From Streptomyces sp. NBC_00440 (GTDB lineage: Bacteria > Actinomycetota > Actinomycetes > Streptomycetales > Streptomycetaceae), in contig NZ_CP107921.1 of the NCBI RefSeq assembly GCF_036014215.1, positions 1 to 64,000 on the forward strand: DNA of 64,000 bases. The letters are read 5' to 3'. Position numbers and translations under genes: made by a program. This document shows positions 44,972-54,736 of the stretch, piece after piece. A model generated the notes under the pieces. That model was not told where the DNA came from. It searched no databases and saw only the letters and a program-made list of their open reading frames with translations. Position 1 is the stretch's first letter; every line of letters starts with the position of its first letter.

Positions 44972-46027
44972 TCAGCCCGAGCCGTCGCCGAGCGGGCCGG
45001 CCAGCCACTTCTGGCCGGCGACGACGTGCGCGAGCGTCCGGGGCGAGTCGTGCAGCAGGGAAGCATAGGCAGCCACCACCGTGTCTAGATGATCGGGCGA
45101 CGAGCAACGTGCCGAGCAGTAACCGCGGATGAAACCGAGACAGTCGGTGAAGATCCGCGGATCATCGACGAAGACCCCGGCAGCGAGTGAATCCGTCAGG
45201 TACCCCAGCTGCTCGACAGTGGCATCGAGCTGCGGATCCGCCGGGTCGGCCGCGAGGGCGAGTCCGTGGGGCAGACGCTCCAGCAGGCCCCGCAGCAGTG
45301 CCGGGCGCTGCTGGACGAGCCACGCGTAGGTCTCGGCGGACCGGTCGTCCACCGAGGGCCTGCCCGTCCGCCGAGGTGGCCACCCGGTGCGCAGCAGCTC
45401 CGCTGCGCACCGGGCGTCGGGGGCGTATAGGTCCGCACCCAGGGTGCGGGCCCACATACCGGCAGGACCGAAGCCGGGCCCGCCGGCCAGAACGGGTACA
45501 CCTGCCGTCCTGCACACCTCGAAGAGACGGTCCGCGAGCGGCAGGCGGACCGGCAGGGTGCAGGAGAGGGCCACCACGTCCGGTCCGTTCGAGTGCAGAT
45601 CGGAGATCAGCCGAGCGGGAGGCACATGACCGCCGAGGAAGCGCACCTGGAAGCCGCGCAACCGCAGGACCTCGGAAAGGATGCGCGGAGCGAGGGTGTG
45701 CCACTCGCCGTCGCTGCAGGCGACGGCGATGTCACCCGTGGGGGCGTTGCCGTCCGGAGGGCGGACCGCGGCGATGGCGGTGACCACCTGCTGGCTGACG
45801 TGGGTGGCGGAGTGTTCCTGGGCCACGGTCCACTCGCCGGCCGCCCACCGGGAGCCCACCGCGATCTGGGCGGGGGCCACCAGATCGAGCAGTACCTCCT
45901 CCTCACTCAGGCCTTCCTCCACGAGGCGGACGGTCAGTGCGACGGCGGCCTCGTCGTCCGCTTCGGTCAGATGGTGGTCGAAGGCGGCCCGTACCTCGTC
46001 GGTGATCCCCGTTACGGCATCCGTCAT
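44972..46027 (-). CDS. B12-binding regulatory protein
   Basis: A 351-residue protein. Residues 1-95 form the helical modular domain found before B12 domains (LVEEGLSEEEVLLDLVAPAQ, VGSRWAAGEWTVAQEHSATH, a W-x9-EH motif typical of cobalamin photoreceptor and sensor proteins). Residues 100-225 form the B12-binding Rossmann fold (VACSDGEWHTLAPRILSEVL, LRGFQVRFLGG). The usual DxHxxG is replaced by DGEWHTLAP, as in adenosylcobalamin-binding photoreceptors. Its ATG overlaps the stop of the SpoIIE-type gene (ATGA), so they should be made together; it may sense light or cobalamin for that phosphatase. Confidence 0.82.
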   Translation of the reverse strand: MTDAVTGITDEVRAAFDHHLTEADDEAAVALTVRLVEEGLSEEEVLLDLVAPAQIAVGSRWAAGEWTVAQEHSATHVSQQVVTAIAAVRPPDGNAPTGDIAVACSDGEWHTLAPRILSEVLRLRGFQVRFLGGHVPPARLISDLHSNGPDVVALSCTLPVRLPLADRLFEVCRTAGVPVLAGGPGFGPAGMWARTLGADLYAPDARCAAELLRTGWPPRRTGRPSVDDRSAETYAWLVQQRPALLRGLLERLPHGLALAADPADPQLDATVEQLGYLTDSLAAGVFVDDPRIFTDCLGFIRGYCSARCSSPDHLDTVVAAYASLLHDSPRTLAHVVAGQKWLAGPLGDGSG

Positions 46028-47673
46028 CGGGGGCCCCCTCCTTCCCGGCCGTGCGGGGCCTGGATCGCCAGTACGGCGATGTCGTCGTGGGGGCGCCCGG
46101 CCAGCCACCGTGTGGTGAGAAGCTCCACGCGTTCGGTGACGGCTCCTGCCTGCATCCCCAGGCAGCCGGCGAGATCGCGGATGAGCCGCTCATCGCCGAA
46201 CAGTGCGTCCCCGGTCGGGCCGCCGCGCGCCTCGGTCACCCCGTCGCTGTAGAGCAGCATCAGTTCACCGGGCTCCAGACGGGATTGCGTCAGTGCGAAT
46301 TCCGCGTCGGGCAGGATGCCGAGCAGAGTGCCACCGACCGCCATCGCCTCCACCCGGCCGTCCCGGCGCAGCACCAGCGGCGGAAGGTGGCCACCACCGG
46401 CCGTCGTCACGGTAAGCCCGCCGTTCGGGGCCCGGTGGGCGGAACCCATCACCAGTGTGGTGAAACGGCTTCCAGCATCGAGCAGAGCCCGGTTGAGCAG
46501 ACGCAGGGTACCGAGCGGATCACGTTCCACCAGCGCCAGCGTCCGCAGGCTCTGCCGTACCTGGCCTGCGAGCAACGCGGCCTCAGCGCCCTTGCCGCGC
46601 ACGTCGCCGAAGAAGAACTTGACGCCTCCGCCGTCCTCGGGGGCGACGTGATAGAAGTCCCCGCTGATGAGCAGTGCCTCCGCAGCCGGCCGGTAGGCCG
46701 CGCCGAGTGCGATGCCATCGACATCGGGCAGCGCACGAGGGGCCAGATCGGCCTGCATCACGGCGGTGATGCGTGTCTGCTGCGAGTAGAGAGAGGCAGT
46801 GGCGAGCGCAAGACCGGCCCGTGCTGCGAACTGTTCGGCGAGCTCGATGTCCTGTTCGCCGAAGCGCGGCCGCTCAGGTCCCCGCACCAGAACGAGTGCA
46901 CCTGCCGAAACCCCGTTGCCGGAGAGCGGGATCACCAGCGCCTCGCCGACTGCGTCCTGGCCTTGCAGCATGAGGGCGCCCACCTCGCCCAGCTCGTCCC
47001 GACGGCAGACAACCGCCCGGCGCTGGAGCCCGGTCAGTGCGTGCGCGACCCGTGACACCCGCAGCAGCGTCTCCGCCAGCATGTCCCCCGATCTGGCGGT
47101 CCCGCCGGGCCCTGCCAGGTACCAGGTGGACCGCCGCCCGAGTACCGGAAGGACAGCGATTGCGGTGTCTGCCAGCACCGGCAGGGCGGCCTGAACCAGG
47201 GCGCGTACCGTGCGGCCATGATGCAGTGAGCCTCCCAGCCGAACGGCTGTCTCGTGGAGAAACGAAGAGCGTTCCCGCGCCGCCAGCAGATCCCGCTCGC
47301 GGTCCCGGGCACCGCTGACATCGCGTACCAGCCAGACCACACCGCCGTTCCACGGCCGTCGGTAACCAGAAAGCGTGCGCCCGGCGACATCGCACTCGAA
47401 CCTCTCCGCCAGCCTGGCGGTGGCCGTCGCCATCGGCCCGACCAGCTCCTGCCCCGTCCCCAGCCGCGGGAACAACTCTGCTGCGGGACCGTTGAACCCG
47501 CGTACGACGCCGTCCTCGTCGCACATCACCACCGCCTGATCCACCAGATCGAGCAGTCCCTGCGGTGGCTCGGCGCCGGGCCACCGTCCTGCCACCGTCC
47601 GCGACGACGCGCGATCGCTGCTCACGGAAGTGCCCGAGGTTGCGTCGGTGGGTTCGCCGTCCGTCATCGGCAT
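46024..47673 (-). CDS. PAS-GAF-SpoIIE protein phosphatase
   Basis: A 549-residue signalling phosphatase. A PAS-like domain covers about 35-130 (LLDLVDQAVVMCDEDGVVRG), a GAF domain 145-305, and a PP2C/SpoIIE domain 315-545 with LLISGDFYHV (metal Asp), FFFGDVRGKGAEAA, LLYSDGVTEARG and a final RPHDDIAVLA (metal Asp). It should dephosphorylate an anti-anti-sigma factor in a partner-switching pathway; neither such a factor nor a kinase is adjacent. ATG 47673 is the likely start (ATG 47667 also possible); the open frame continues upstream without protein character. Confidence 0.85.
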   Translation of the reverse strand: MPMTDGEPTDATSGTSVSSDRASSRTVAGRWPGAEPPQGLLDLVDQAVVMCDEDGVVRGFNGPAAELFPRLGTGQELVGPMATATARLAERFECDVAGRTLSGYRRPWNGGVVWLVRDVSGARDRERDLLAARERSSFLHETAVRLGGSLHHGRTVRALVQAALPVLADTAIAVLPVLGRRSTWYLAGPGGTARSGDMLAETLLRVSRVAHALTGLQRRAVVCRRDELGEVGALMLQGQDAVGEALVIPLSGNGVSAGALVLVRGPERPRFGEQDIELAEQFAARAGLALATASLYSQQTRITAVMQADLAPRALPDVDGIALGAAYRPAAEALLISGDFYHVAPEDGGGVKFFFGDVRGKGAEAALLAGQVRQSLRTLALVERDPLGTLRLLNRALLDAGSRFTTLVMGSAHRAPNGGLTVTTAGGGHLPPLVLRRDGRVEAMAVGGTLLGILPDAEFALTQSRLEPGELMLLYSDGVTEARGGPTGDALFGDERLIRDLAGCLGMQAGAVTERVELLTTRWLAGRPHDDIAVLAIQAPHGREGGGPR

Positions 47674-48057
47674 CGGTCCGCATCGTAGGGTGTCACGGGC
47701 CGACCAAGGCGGCGGGCGGCCGTAGGCACCGGAGACGACGCCTTTGCCCGGCCACCGCCTTTGCCGACCGGCCGGCTGCCACGTCGCCACATAATGTCGT
47801 ATGTCCTTTTTCTCGGCTCCCGCTTCCACCGTACGCACCTCTACCGGGTGGGGCATCGCCAACCGCGCTGGCGTGAGCCGGTCGATGACGAGCTGATCGG
47901 TATGGAGGACGACCTTCAAGAGGCGGCACGGCGATTCGCCTGCGCCGTTTCCCTCCGAGCCGCGGACTACCGCACGAACGGCTTCAGCTAGCAATGCGAC
48001 GTCACCCTGTGTCTGGTCTGTCACCCGGAGGGGGCGGGGGCGGCCGGAAGTGAGGAA
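47674..48057. other. No convincing gene
   Basis: A weak + frame (47761-47991) ends DDLQEAARRFACAVSLRAAD and may be a remnant; otherwise nothing. It includes the promoter region of the leftward phosphatase gene. Confidence 0.4.
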
Positions 48058-48095
48058 GGGGGTTGGGGAACATACATGTCAGATCGTGCGCTAAG
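48058..48095 (+). repeat. Candidate Tn3-type 38-bp terminal repeat
   Basis: A 38-base stretch beginning GGGGG and ending in TAAG, both hallmarks of Tn3-family ends, lies 11 bases before the transposase frame and points outward correctly. No matching right end is found after 50919. Confidence 0.5.
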
Positions 48096-48106
48096 CCATC
48101 TCGGCG

Positions 48107-50919
48107 TTGATTGGCGCTTTCACCTGGGGTGATTGCGTGTCGGAGCCTTCGTGGGTCGCTGTTGCCGATCTTCGGCGAGTTGTTGTGGCAGTCGAGTTTC
48201 TGTCAGGTGAGCAGGCTGGGTACGGGGCGTTTGTCGGGGCGCCGTCCCGAACCGAGTTGGAGCGGTACTTCTTCCTGGACGACACGGACAGGGAGGGGGC
48301 GCAAGCCAAGCGGCGCGCGCACAACCGGCTCGGGTACGCGGTCCAGCTCACGAGCGTGCGCTACTTGGGCCGGTTCCTGCCGGACCCGCGGCAGGTGCCG
48401 GAGGAGGTGGCCGAGTACCTGGCCGAGCAACTGGAGATCGAGGGCCCGTCGTGTCTGAGGGAGTACGGCGAGCGGGACGGGACGGCCCGCAGTCACGCCG
48501 GGGAGGTCCAGGAGGCCGGGGGCTGGAAGGACTTCGCTGAGGTCTCGGCTGAGCTGGGTGAGTGGCTCGATGCGCGGGCCTGGACGACTGGGGACGGGCC
48601 GAAGGCGTCGTTCGACGCGGCGGCCGGTTGGCTGCGCGAGCGGCGGGTGCTTCTTCCCGGGGCGAGCCGTCTGTCACGGATGGTGGGCAATGTCCGGGAG
48701 GCGGCGAACCAGCACCTGTGGGACACCCTCTACGGGCTGCTGAACACCGGGCAGCGGACGGTGCTGGACTCGCTGCTGACGGTGCCGGCCGGTTCGCGGG
48801 TCTCGGAGCTGGACCGGCTGCGGCGCGGGCCGGTGCGGGTGTCGGGTCCGCAGATGAAGTGGTCGCTGGATCGGGCGGAGGAGATCGCCGAACTGGGCAT
48901 GGAGCTGGACGTGTCGGGGATACCGCCGCGCCGGCTGGCGGAGCTGTCGCGGTACGGGGTGGACGGCGAGGCGACGCTGTTCAAGCGCCACAACGACGCG
49001 CGGCGCCTGGCGACCCTGCTGGCCACCGCGGTGCACCTGACGACGAGGGCGGTCGATGACGCCCTGGACCTCCTGGAGGTGTTGATCGCCACCAAGCTGC
49101 TGGCCAGGGCAGAGAGGGAGACGGCCAAGGAAAAGATGAAGACCCTGCCGAAGGTCGAGCGGGCCGGGGCGAAACTGGCGACCGCGTTCCAGGCCGTCTT
49201 CGACACCACCTCCGAGCAGGTCGACCCCAACACCGGCGAGATCAGCGCCCCGAAGGTGGAAACGTTGGCGGCGATGTGGGAGCAGATTGAGGCGGTGGTG
49301 CCACGCAGCGAGCTGGCCGCCGCGATCGCCGCACTGTTCGAGCTGACGCCGCCGCTGGACTCCGATGCGGACCAGGCATGGCGGGCGATGCTGATCACCC
49401 GGTTCGGCACCGTGCGGCCGTTCCTGAAACTCCTGGTCAAGGTCGTGGACTTCGACGCGACTCCGGAGGGCGCCCCGGTGCTGGCCGCGCTGAAGTCACT
49501 GCCAGAGTTGATGGGCCGCAAGAAGGTGGGGCCTGGCGAGATCGACACCGAGCTGCTGGCGGGGTCGTGGCGGCGGCTGGTACTGGCCGCGCCGAACCTG
49601 GAGCCGGGGACGGTGGACTGGAAGGGGTACGTGTTCTGCGTGCTGGAGCACTTCCACCGCATGCTGCGCAGACGGGAGATCTTCGCGAAGAACTCCTCCA
49701 AGTGGGGCGACCCGCGGGCGAAGCTGCTGGCCGGCGAGGCATGGGAGCAGGCCAAGCCCACCGTGCTGGCGTCACTCGGCCTCCCCGATGGGCCGAGTGA
49801 GCACCTGGCGGCGCGGCCCGCGCTACTGGACGGCACCTGCCGGGAGGTGGCGGGCCGGCTACCTGAGAACGCGCATCGCCTTCGACGATGACGGCCACCT
49901 GCACTTCGCTGCGCTGGAGCCGGAGCCCGAACCGGCTTCCCTTCTGGACCTGCGGACGGCGGTGAACGCGATGCTGCCCCGCGTGGACCTGCCGGAGGTG
50001 CTGCTGGAGGTGTTCTCCTGGACGGGCGCGGACCAAGCGTTCACTTCGGTCACCGGCGGCGAGGCCCGGCTGAAAGACCTGCCCGTCACCATCGCGGCGC
50101 TGTTGGTGGCGCACGGCTGCAACGTCGGCTATACCCCGGTGATCAGCGGCACCGACGCGCTGAAGTACGGGCGGCTGTCCCACGTGGATGAGACGTATCT
50201 GCGGCTGGCGACCTACCGGGCCGCCAACGCCACGCTGATCGCCGCCCAGGCCGCGATTCCGCTTGCCAGTGCGCGGGGCGGCGGGCTGGTCGCCTCGGTC
50301 GACGGAATGCGGTTCGTGGTGCCGGTGCCGTCGGTGTACGCCCGGCCGAACCCGAAATTCTTCGGACGCCGGGGCGGCGCCACCTGGCTCAACATGATCA
50401 ATGACCAGGCGGCCGGGCTCGGCGGGAAGGTCGTGGCCGGCACCCCGCGCGACTCGCTGTACGTGCTGGACGTCCTCTACGACCGCGACGGCGGCAAACG
50501 CCCCGACATGATCGTTACCGATACCGCCTCGTACTCCGACATTGTCTTCGGACTCCTCACCTTGGCGGGATTCACCTACGCGGGCCAACCTCCAGGAGGG
50601 CCGCCACGCGCTCGCTCGGAAGATCTTCCACGGCAAGGCCGGACAGCTCTACCAGCGCTACCAGGACGGTATGGAAGACCAGATCGGCGCCCTCGGCCTG
50701 GTCCTCAACGCCCTCGTGCTGTTCAACACGAGGTACATGGACGCCGCCGTACAGCAGCTACGCGAGGACGGGTTCGACGTCCGCGACGAGGACGTGGCCC
50801 GCCTGTCCCCGTTCGCGCGGCATCACGTCAACATGCTCGGCCGGTACTCGTTCCAGCTGCCCGACCTGCCTGGCGGCCTGCGCCCGCTGCGGGCCCCGGA
50901 TACCACCGATGATGCGTAG
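48107..50919 (+). pseudogene. Tn3-family transposase with frameshift and internal deletion
   Basis: Three parts of one gene. Part 1 (48107 to about 49855) has the N-terminal DUF4158-like region (RYFFLDDTDREGAQAKRRAH) and helical middle. A small indel near 49870 shifts the frame; part 2 continues with RIAFDDDGHLHFAALEPEPE, SHVDETYLRL, VASVDGMRF and TDTASYSDIVFGLLTLAGFT. At about 50580 roughly 110 residues are deleted, and part 3 resumes with ANLQEGRHALARKIFHG to a normal C-terminus at 50919. The catalytic Glu region is in the deletion, so it is dead. Confidence 0.88.
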
Positions 50920-50991
50920 GGAGGTGCATCAGCATTCTCGGTGGCGGAATTGGCCGTGCGACTTGGAATTCGGGGCAAACCGGGCACGGGT

Positions 50992-51582
50992 TCAGCTACA
51001 GGGTCCCGGGCTCTGGCCGCCCGTGGCGGTGTTATCGGTGCCGGTCCCGGTCGGCGGCGCTTCGACGGGGAAGAGGATCGGGCTGATCAGGTACTGCGTG
51101 CGGTCGGGTGATGGCTCGTTGGCCAGGTGGGGGGCGATCGCCTCCCGCATCCCGTCGATCATCCCGTGCAGTTCCCCAGGGCTGAGCCAGACGGCATGCT
51201 GCCGGTAGCCGACCAGGTCGGCTACCGGGTCGGCCGTGTCGCGGTCGAGATACGCGGTGAATTCAGCAGTCAGGACCGCCAGAGCGGCGGCGAATGCGCT
51301 GCGATGGTCGTCGAGCGAGAGCGAATTGGCCGTGTCCGTATTGATCCCCGCGCGGTCGCGGCGCAGCCGGTAACGGCGCTCGACCGCACCGCGCACGCGT
51401 CGCTCCAGGGCGACTTCCAGGACCCCACCGGCTGCGAGCAGGTCGACGTGCCGGTAGACCGTGGCCTTCGAGACGTCCCGAATGCGGTCGCACAGCTCGG
51501 CGGTGGTCAGCTCCCTGCCTCCGCGCATCGCATGAACCACTCGCAACCGCACCGGGTGGGCCAAGAGTTCGAAGGCATCCAT
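50992..51582 (-). CDS. ArsR-like winged-helix regulator
   Basis: A 196-residue protein. Residues 1-90 form a winged HTH (FELLAHPVRLRVVHAMRGGR, ELCDRIRDVSKATVYRHVDL). The C-terminal domain is helical (ELHGMIDGMREAIAPHLA) and likely binds a ligand or mediates dimerisation. It is divergent from the hydrolase gene with 58 bases between starts, and probably regulates it. Confidence 0.8.
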   Translation of the reverse strand: MDAFELLAHPVRLRVVHAMRGGRELTTAELCDRIRDVSKATVYRHVDLLAAGGVLEVALERRVRGAVERRYRLRRDRAGINTDTANSLSLDDHRSAFAAALAVLTAEFTAYLDRDTADPVADLVGYRQHAVWLSPGELHGMIDGMREAIAPHLANEPSPDRTQYLISPILFPVEAPPTGTGTDNTATGGQSPGPCS

Positions 51583-51640
51583 CTCGTAATGATCTCACGC
51601 CGTGCTACCGTTCGCATTCATTGAGAAAGGTTGTGATGGG

Positions 51641-52627
51641 ATGCCTGACGGCACTGCGACAGAGTCCATGACCGGCTCAGAACTCGCTTGGATGCCACCG
51701 CCCTATGCCGAGCCCGGCCGCTTCAGCGAGCACGAGGTCACCGTCGGCACCGGCCCGCTCGCGGTGTCGGGCACGGTGAGCGTCCCCCGCGGGCAGGCTC
51801 CCGGCCCCGGCGTGGTGCTGCTCGCCGGTGGTGGGCCGTTCGACCGCGACGAGACCAGCGGGCCGAACAAACCGCTCAAGGACCTGGCCTGGGGGCTCGC
51901 CAGCCGCGGGACGACAGTGCTGCGCTTCGACAAGGCGACCTACGCCCACCGCGATGTGGCCGCGGCATCGGACCTGACGATGACGCAGGAATACGTGCCG
52001 CACGCCGTCGACGCGGTTGGCCTGCTCCGTAGCCACCGCTCGGTGGACCCCGAGCGGGTCTTCGTCCTCGGCCACAGCATGGGCGGCAAGGTCGCCCCTG
52101 CCGTCGCCGTCGCCGCACCCACGGTGGCGGGCCTGGTGATCATGGCCGGTGACACGCAGCCGATGCACCACGCCGCTGTCCGCGTCGTCAGCTACCTCGC
52201 CGCCATGCTTCCCGACCAGGTCCCACCCGCGGTCATCGAGACCTTCAAGCGGCAGGCCGCCCTGGTCGACAGCGCGGAGCTCACGCCCTCGACCCCCGCA
52301 GCGGATCTGCCGTTCGGCCTGTCCGCGCCGTATTGGCTCGAACTGCGTGAATACGCCCCGGTCGCGATCGCGGCCGGACTCGGCAAGCCGATGCTCATCC
52401 TCCAAGGAGGACGCGACTACCAGGTCACCGTCGCCAACGACCTGGTTCGATGGCGGACGGGCCTGGCCGGCCGCCCGGAAGCCGATATCCGTGTCTACGA
52501 AGCCGACAACCACCTGTTCTTCCCCGGCGCAGGACCATCCACCCCCGCCGAATACGGAACCCCGCAGCATGTCGACCCTGCCGTCATCGCCGACATCGCC
52601 CATTGGCTGAGCCACGGCCAGGGATGA
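51641..52627 (+). CDS. Alpha/beta hydrolase
   Basis: A 328-residue serine hydrolase. GHSMGGKVAP near residue 150 carries the nucleophile; PGVVLLAGGGPFDRDET is the oxyanion-hole strand; LILQGGRDYQVT holds the likely Asp and EADNHLFF the His. It belongs to the dienelactone-hydrolase/acyl-peptidase-like group; substrate unknown. ATG 51641 follows GAAAGG. Divergent regulator upstream. Confidence 0.85.
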   Translation: MPDGTATESMTGSELAWMPPPYAEPGRFSEHEVTVGTGPLAVSGTVSVPRGQAPGPGVVLLAGGGPFDRDETSGPNKPLKDLAWGLASRGTTVLRFDKATYAHRDVAAASDLTMTQEYVPHAVDAVGLLRSHRSVDPERVFVLGHSMGGKVAPAVAVAAPTVAGLVIMAGDTQPMHHAAVRVVSYLAAMLPDQVPPAVIETFKRQAALVDSAELTPSTPAADLPFGLSAPYWLELREYAPVAIAAGLGKPMLILQGGRDYQVTVANDLVRWRTGLAGRPEADIRVYEADNHLFFPGAGPSTPAEYGTPQHVDPAVIADIAHWLSHGQG

Positions 52628-52969
52628 GCGTTCGCGCCGCCTGTGAGCCAGCGGTCAGCAGCCTCCAGGCGGGGCACCAGCACACTGCCGACCCCGCGCA
52701 CCGAGGGAATCGCCGCCCTGGTCATTACCGGCATCACGGTCAAGGAAGGCCGTGACGCCTGGCAGGGCAAGGGCTGGTACGCCCCCACTGCCCACAGCCC
52801 ACCGGCCCTTGGCGGGTCCGGCGCGGTCGGCGCGGTCGGGGCGGACGCGTGCGGCTGCGAGCCAGGCTGCACCTGCCATTCGTGAACACCTTGTTGCCGA
52901 CCTGCGGCTCAGCAGCTTGGTCCGTCGATACTGACCGGGCGACCAAGGAGCGGCCTGGGCAGCGGTGGA
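52628..52969. other. No convincing gene
   Basis: A + frame ending at 52885 finishes with a Cys-rich ACGCEPGCTCHS tail that looks natural, but its beginning does not. Otherwise nothing; possibly a remnant. Confidence 0.35.
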
Positions 52970-53345
52970 GTGGGCGATCTGGGCAGGGGTTCGCGGCCGG
53001 CCTGCTGATCTCGACGATGACCGCTTCGGTCAGCGTGTCCGGGGCGATCCTTCTCCTCCCCGTTCTCCTCCCCGTTCAGCTCAGCGTCCTCGGTGTGCCG
53101 AGTCCGGCGGTCACGCCGATGAACCTGCTGTTCAATGTGGTGGCCGGGCCGGGCGCACTGAGGCTGTACCGCCGCGACGGCGCTCTGCGCGGTTCACTGG
53201 CCCGGCGCCTCGTCGCCTGGACGCTGCCCGGCGTCATCGTCGGCGCCGCCGTTCGCGTGTTTGCCCTCCCCGGCCCCGGCGTCTCCGCCTTCCTGCTGCC
53301 GATCGGCACCTGGCTGTGCTTGCGCACCCTGCGCCCCGCCCGGAG
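52970..53345 (+). pseudogene. TauE/SafE permease remnant
   Basis: About 125 codons read FAAGLLISTMTASVSVSGAI, LLPVQLSVLGVPSPAVTPMN, LLFNVVAGPGALRLYRRDGA, LPGVIVGAAVRVFALPGPGV, the first half of the actinobacterial sulfite-exporter TauE/SafE family. The second set of helices is missing; after 53345 the frame is unrelated. Confidence 0.72.
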
Positions 53346-53477
53346 CCGACCGGTCGAGCTGTCGGCCGATGGCGCTGACAGGGCGCGATCGCTGCGGCGA
53401 CTGAGCACCCCCAAGTCGCTCTGCTTTCGACTACTTGAACGAGATGCTGCGGTCTCGGGGGTGCCGGTGTGGCCTTG

Positions 53478-54347
53478 TTACAGAGTCGGGTAGTCGGTGT
53501 AGCCGCGGTGATCGCCGCCGTAGAAAGTGTTCATGTCGGGCTGGTTCAGGGACGCCTGGGTCTGCCAGCGGTGGACGAGGTCGGGGTTGGCGATGAAGGC
53601 GCGTCCGACGGCGACGAGGTCTGCCTGGTCGTTGTCGAGGAGGGCCTGGGCGATGGTGGCGTCGGTGACGGGGTCCCATCCGTTGCTGACGGTGCGGGGG
53701 CCGGCGAAGCGGCGGGAGAGGTCCTCAATGAGGGGTGTGGTGGGGTCTCCGATGGTGTGCAGGTAGGCCAGTCCCATGGCGGACAGGGCGTCGATGAGCG
53801 TGCGGTAGGTGATGGCGGTGTCGTCCGGGTCGTCTTCGATGGCGCCGTGGAGGTTGATGGCGGGTGAGATGCGGATGCCGACGCGTTCGCTGCCGATGGC
53901 GTCGCAGACGGCCTGGGCAACCTCGATGACGAAGCGGGCGCGTGCTTGGGGGGTGCCGCCGTAGGGGTCGGTGCGCTGATTGGTGTTGGGGGCGAGGAAC
54001 TGGTGGAGCAGGTAGCCGTTGGCGGCGTGGAGTTCGATGCCGTCGAGTCCGGCGTCGAGGGCGGCCCGTGCGGCGTGGGCGTATTCGTCGATGACGGAGG
54101 GGATTTCGTCGGTGTCCAGGGCGCGGGGGGTGGGGTGGGGCTGGGGACCGGTGGGGGTGAACATCTCGCCGGGGGCGGCGATGGCGCTGGGGGCGACGGT
54201 TTCGGCGTGGTGCTTGTTGTCGGGGTGGGAGATGCGTCCGGCGTGCATGATCTGCGCGACGATGCGTCCGCCGTTTTGGTGGACGGCGTCGGCGACGGTG
54301 CGCCAGGCGGCGATCTGGGCGGGCGTGTGCAGGCCGGGTGAGTTCAT
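53478..54347 (-). pseudogene. Old Yellow Enzyme-type alkene reductase, 5' end lost
   Basis: About 289 codons of an FMN-dependent alkene reductase: NSPGLHTPAQIAAWRTVADA, HAGRISHP, GIELHAANGYLLHQFLAP, NQRTDPYGGT, LVAVGRAFIANPDLV and a natural end YTDYPTL. Normally about 70-80 residues with the first FMN-binding strands (DPYRLGxLxLPNRxVMAP) precede; here the frame before 54347 is unrelated. So it is 5'-truncated and probably inactive. Confidence 0.82.
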
Positions 54348-54590
54348 GTAGCCCGCTCCCTCGCCCGCTGAGTCACGAGGGCCGTTTCCCGGCCGAACCG
54401 GGACCCTGCGGGGCCGGTAGCTCAAGGGCGTGGCCTGCAACCGGTGCTCGACGTCGTGGTCTCCGGCACCGCCACGGCAGTTCTGCATGAGCGGCTGGTC
54501 TGGGAACTCATGGCCACCGTCGAGCAAACGAGAGCCCTACGGGGGCTCGGCCCGGCCGATCAACGGCGTCCGTCACACATAAGCGTAATC

Positions 54591-54606
54591 GTTAGGAAAA
54601 GCTAAC
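54591..54606. promoter_or_regulatory. Candidate operator upstream of the monooxygenase
   Basis: GTTAG (54591-54595) and CTAAC (54602-54606) form an inverted repeat with a six-base spacer in an AT-rich stretch, 130 bases before the monooxygenase start; CGTTAG recurs at 54607-54612. A TetR- or MarR-type site is plausible but no regulator gene is intact nearby. Confidence 0.4.
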
Positions 54607-54736
54607 CGTTAGTGTTACGTTCCCTGGGTGAAGAGAATGAGCTTTGCCGCTTCCGGCCGGCGGGTGCCTGGTTGCCCGTCCTCCCAGTCGTCGGCCGATC
54701 TCGCCACGGCAGTACTGGATGGCAAGGGGAGGAACT

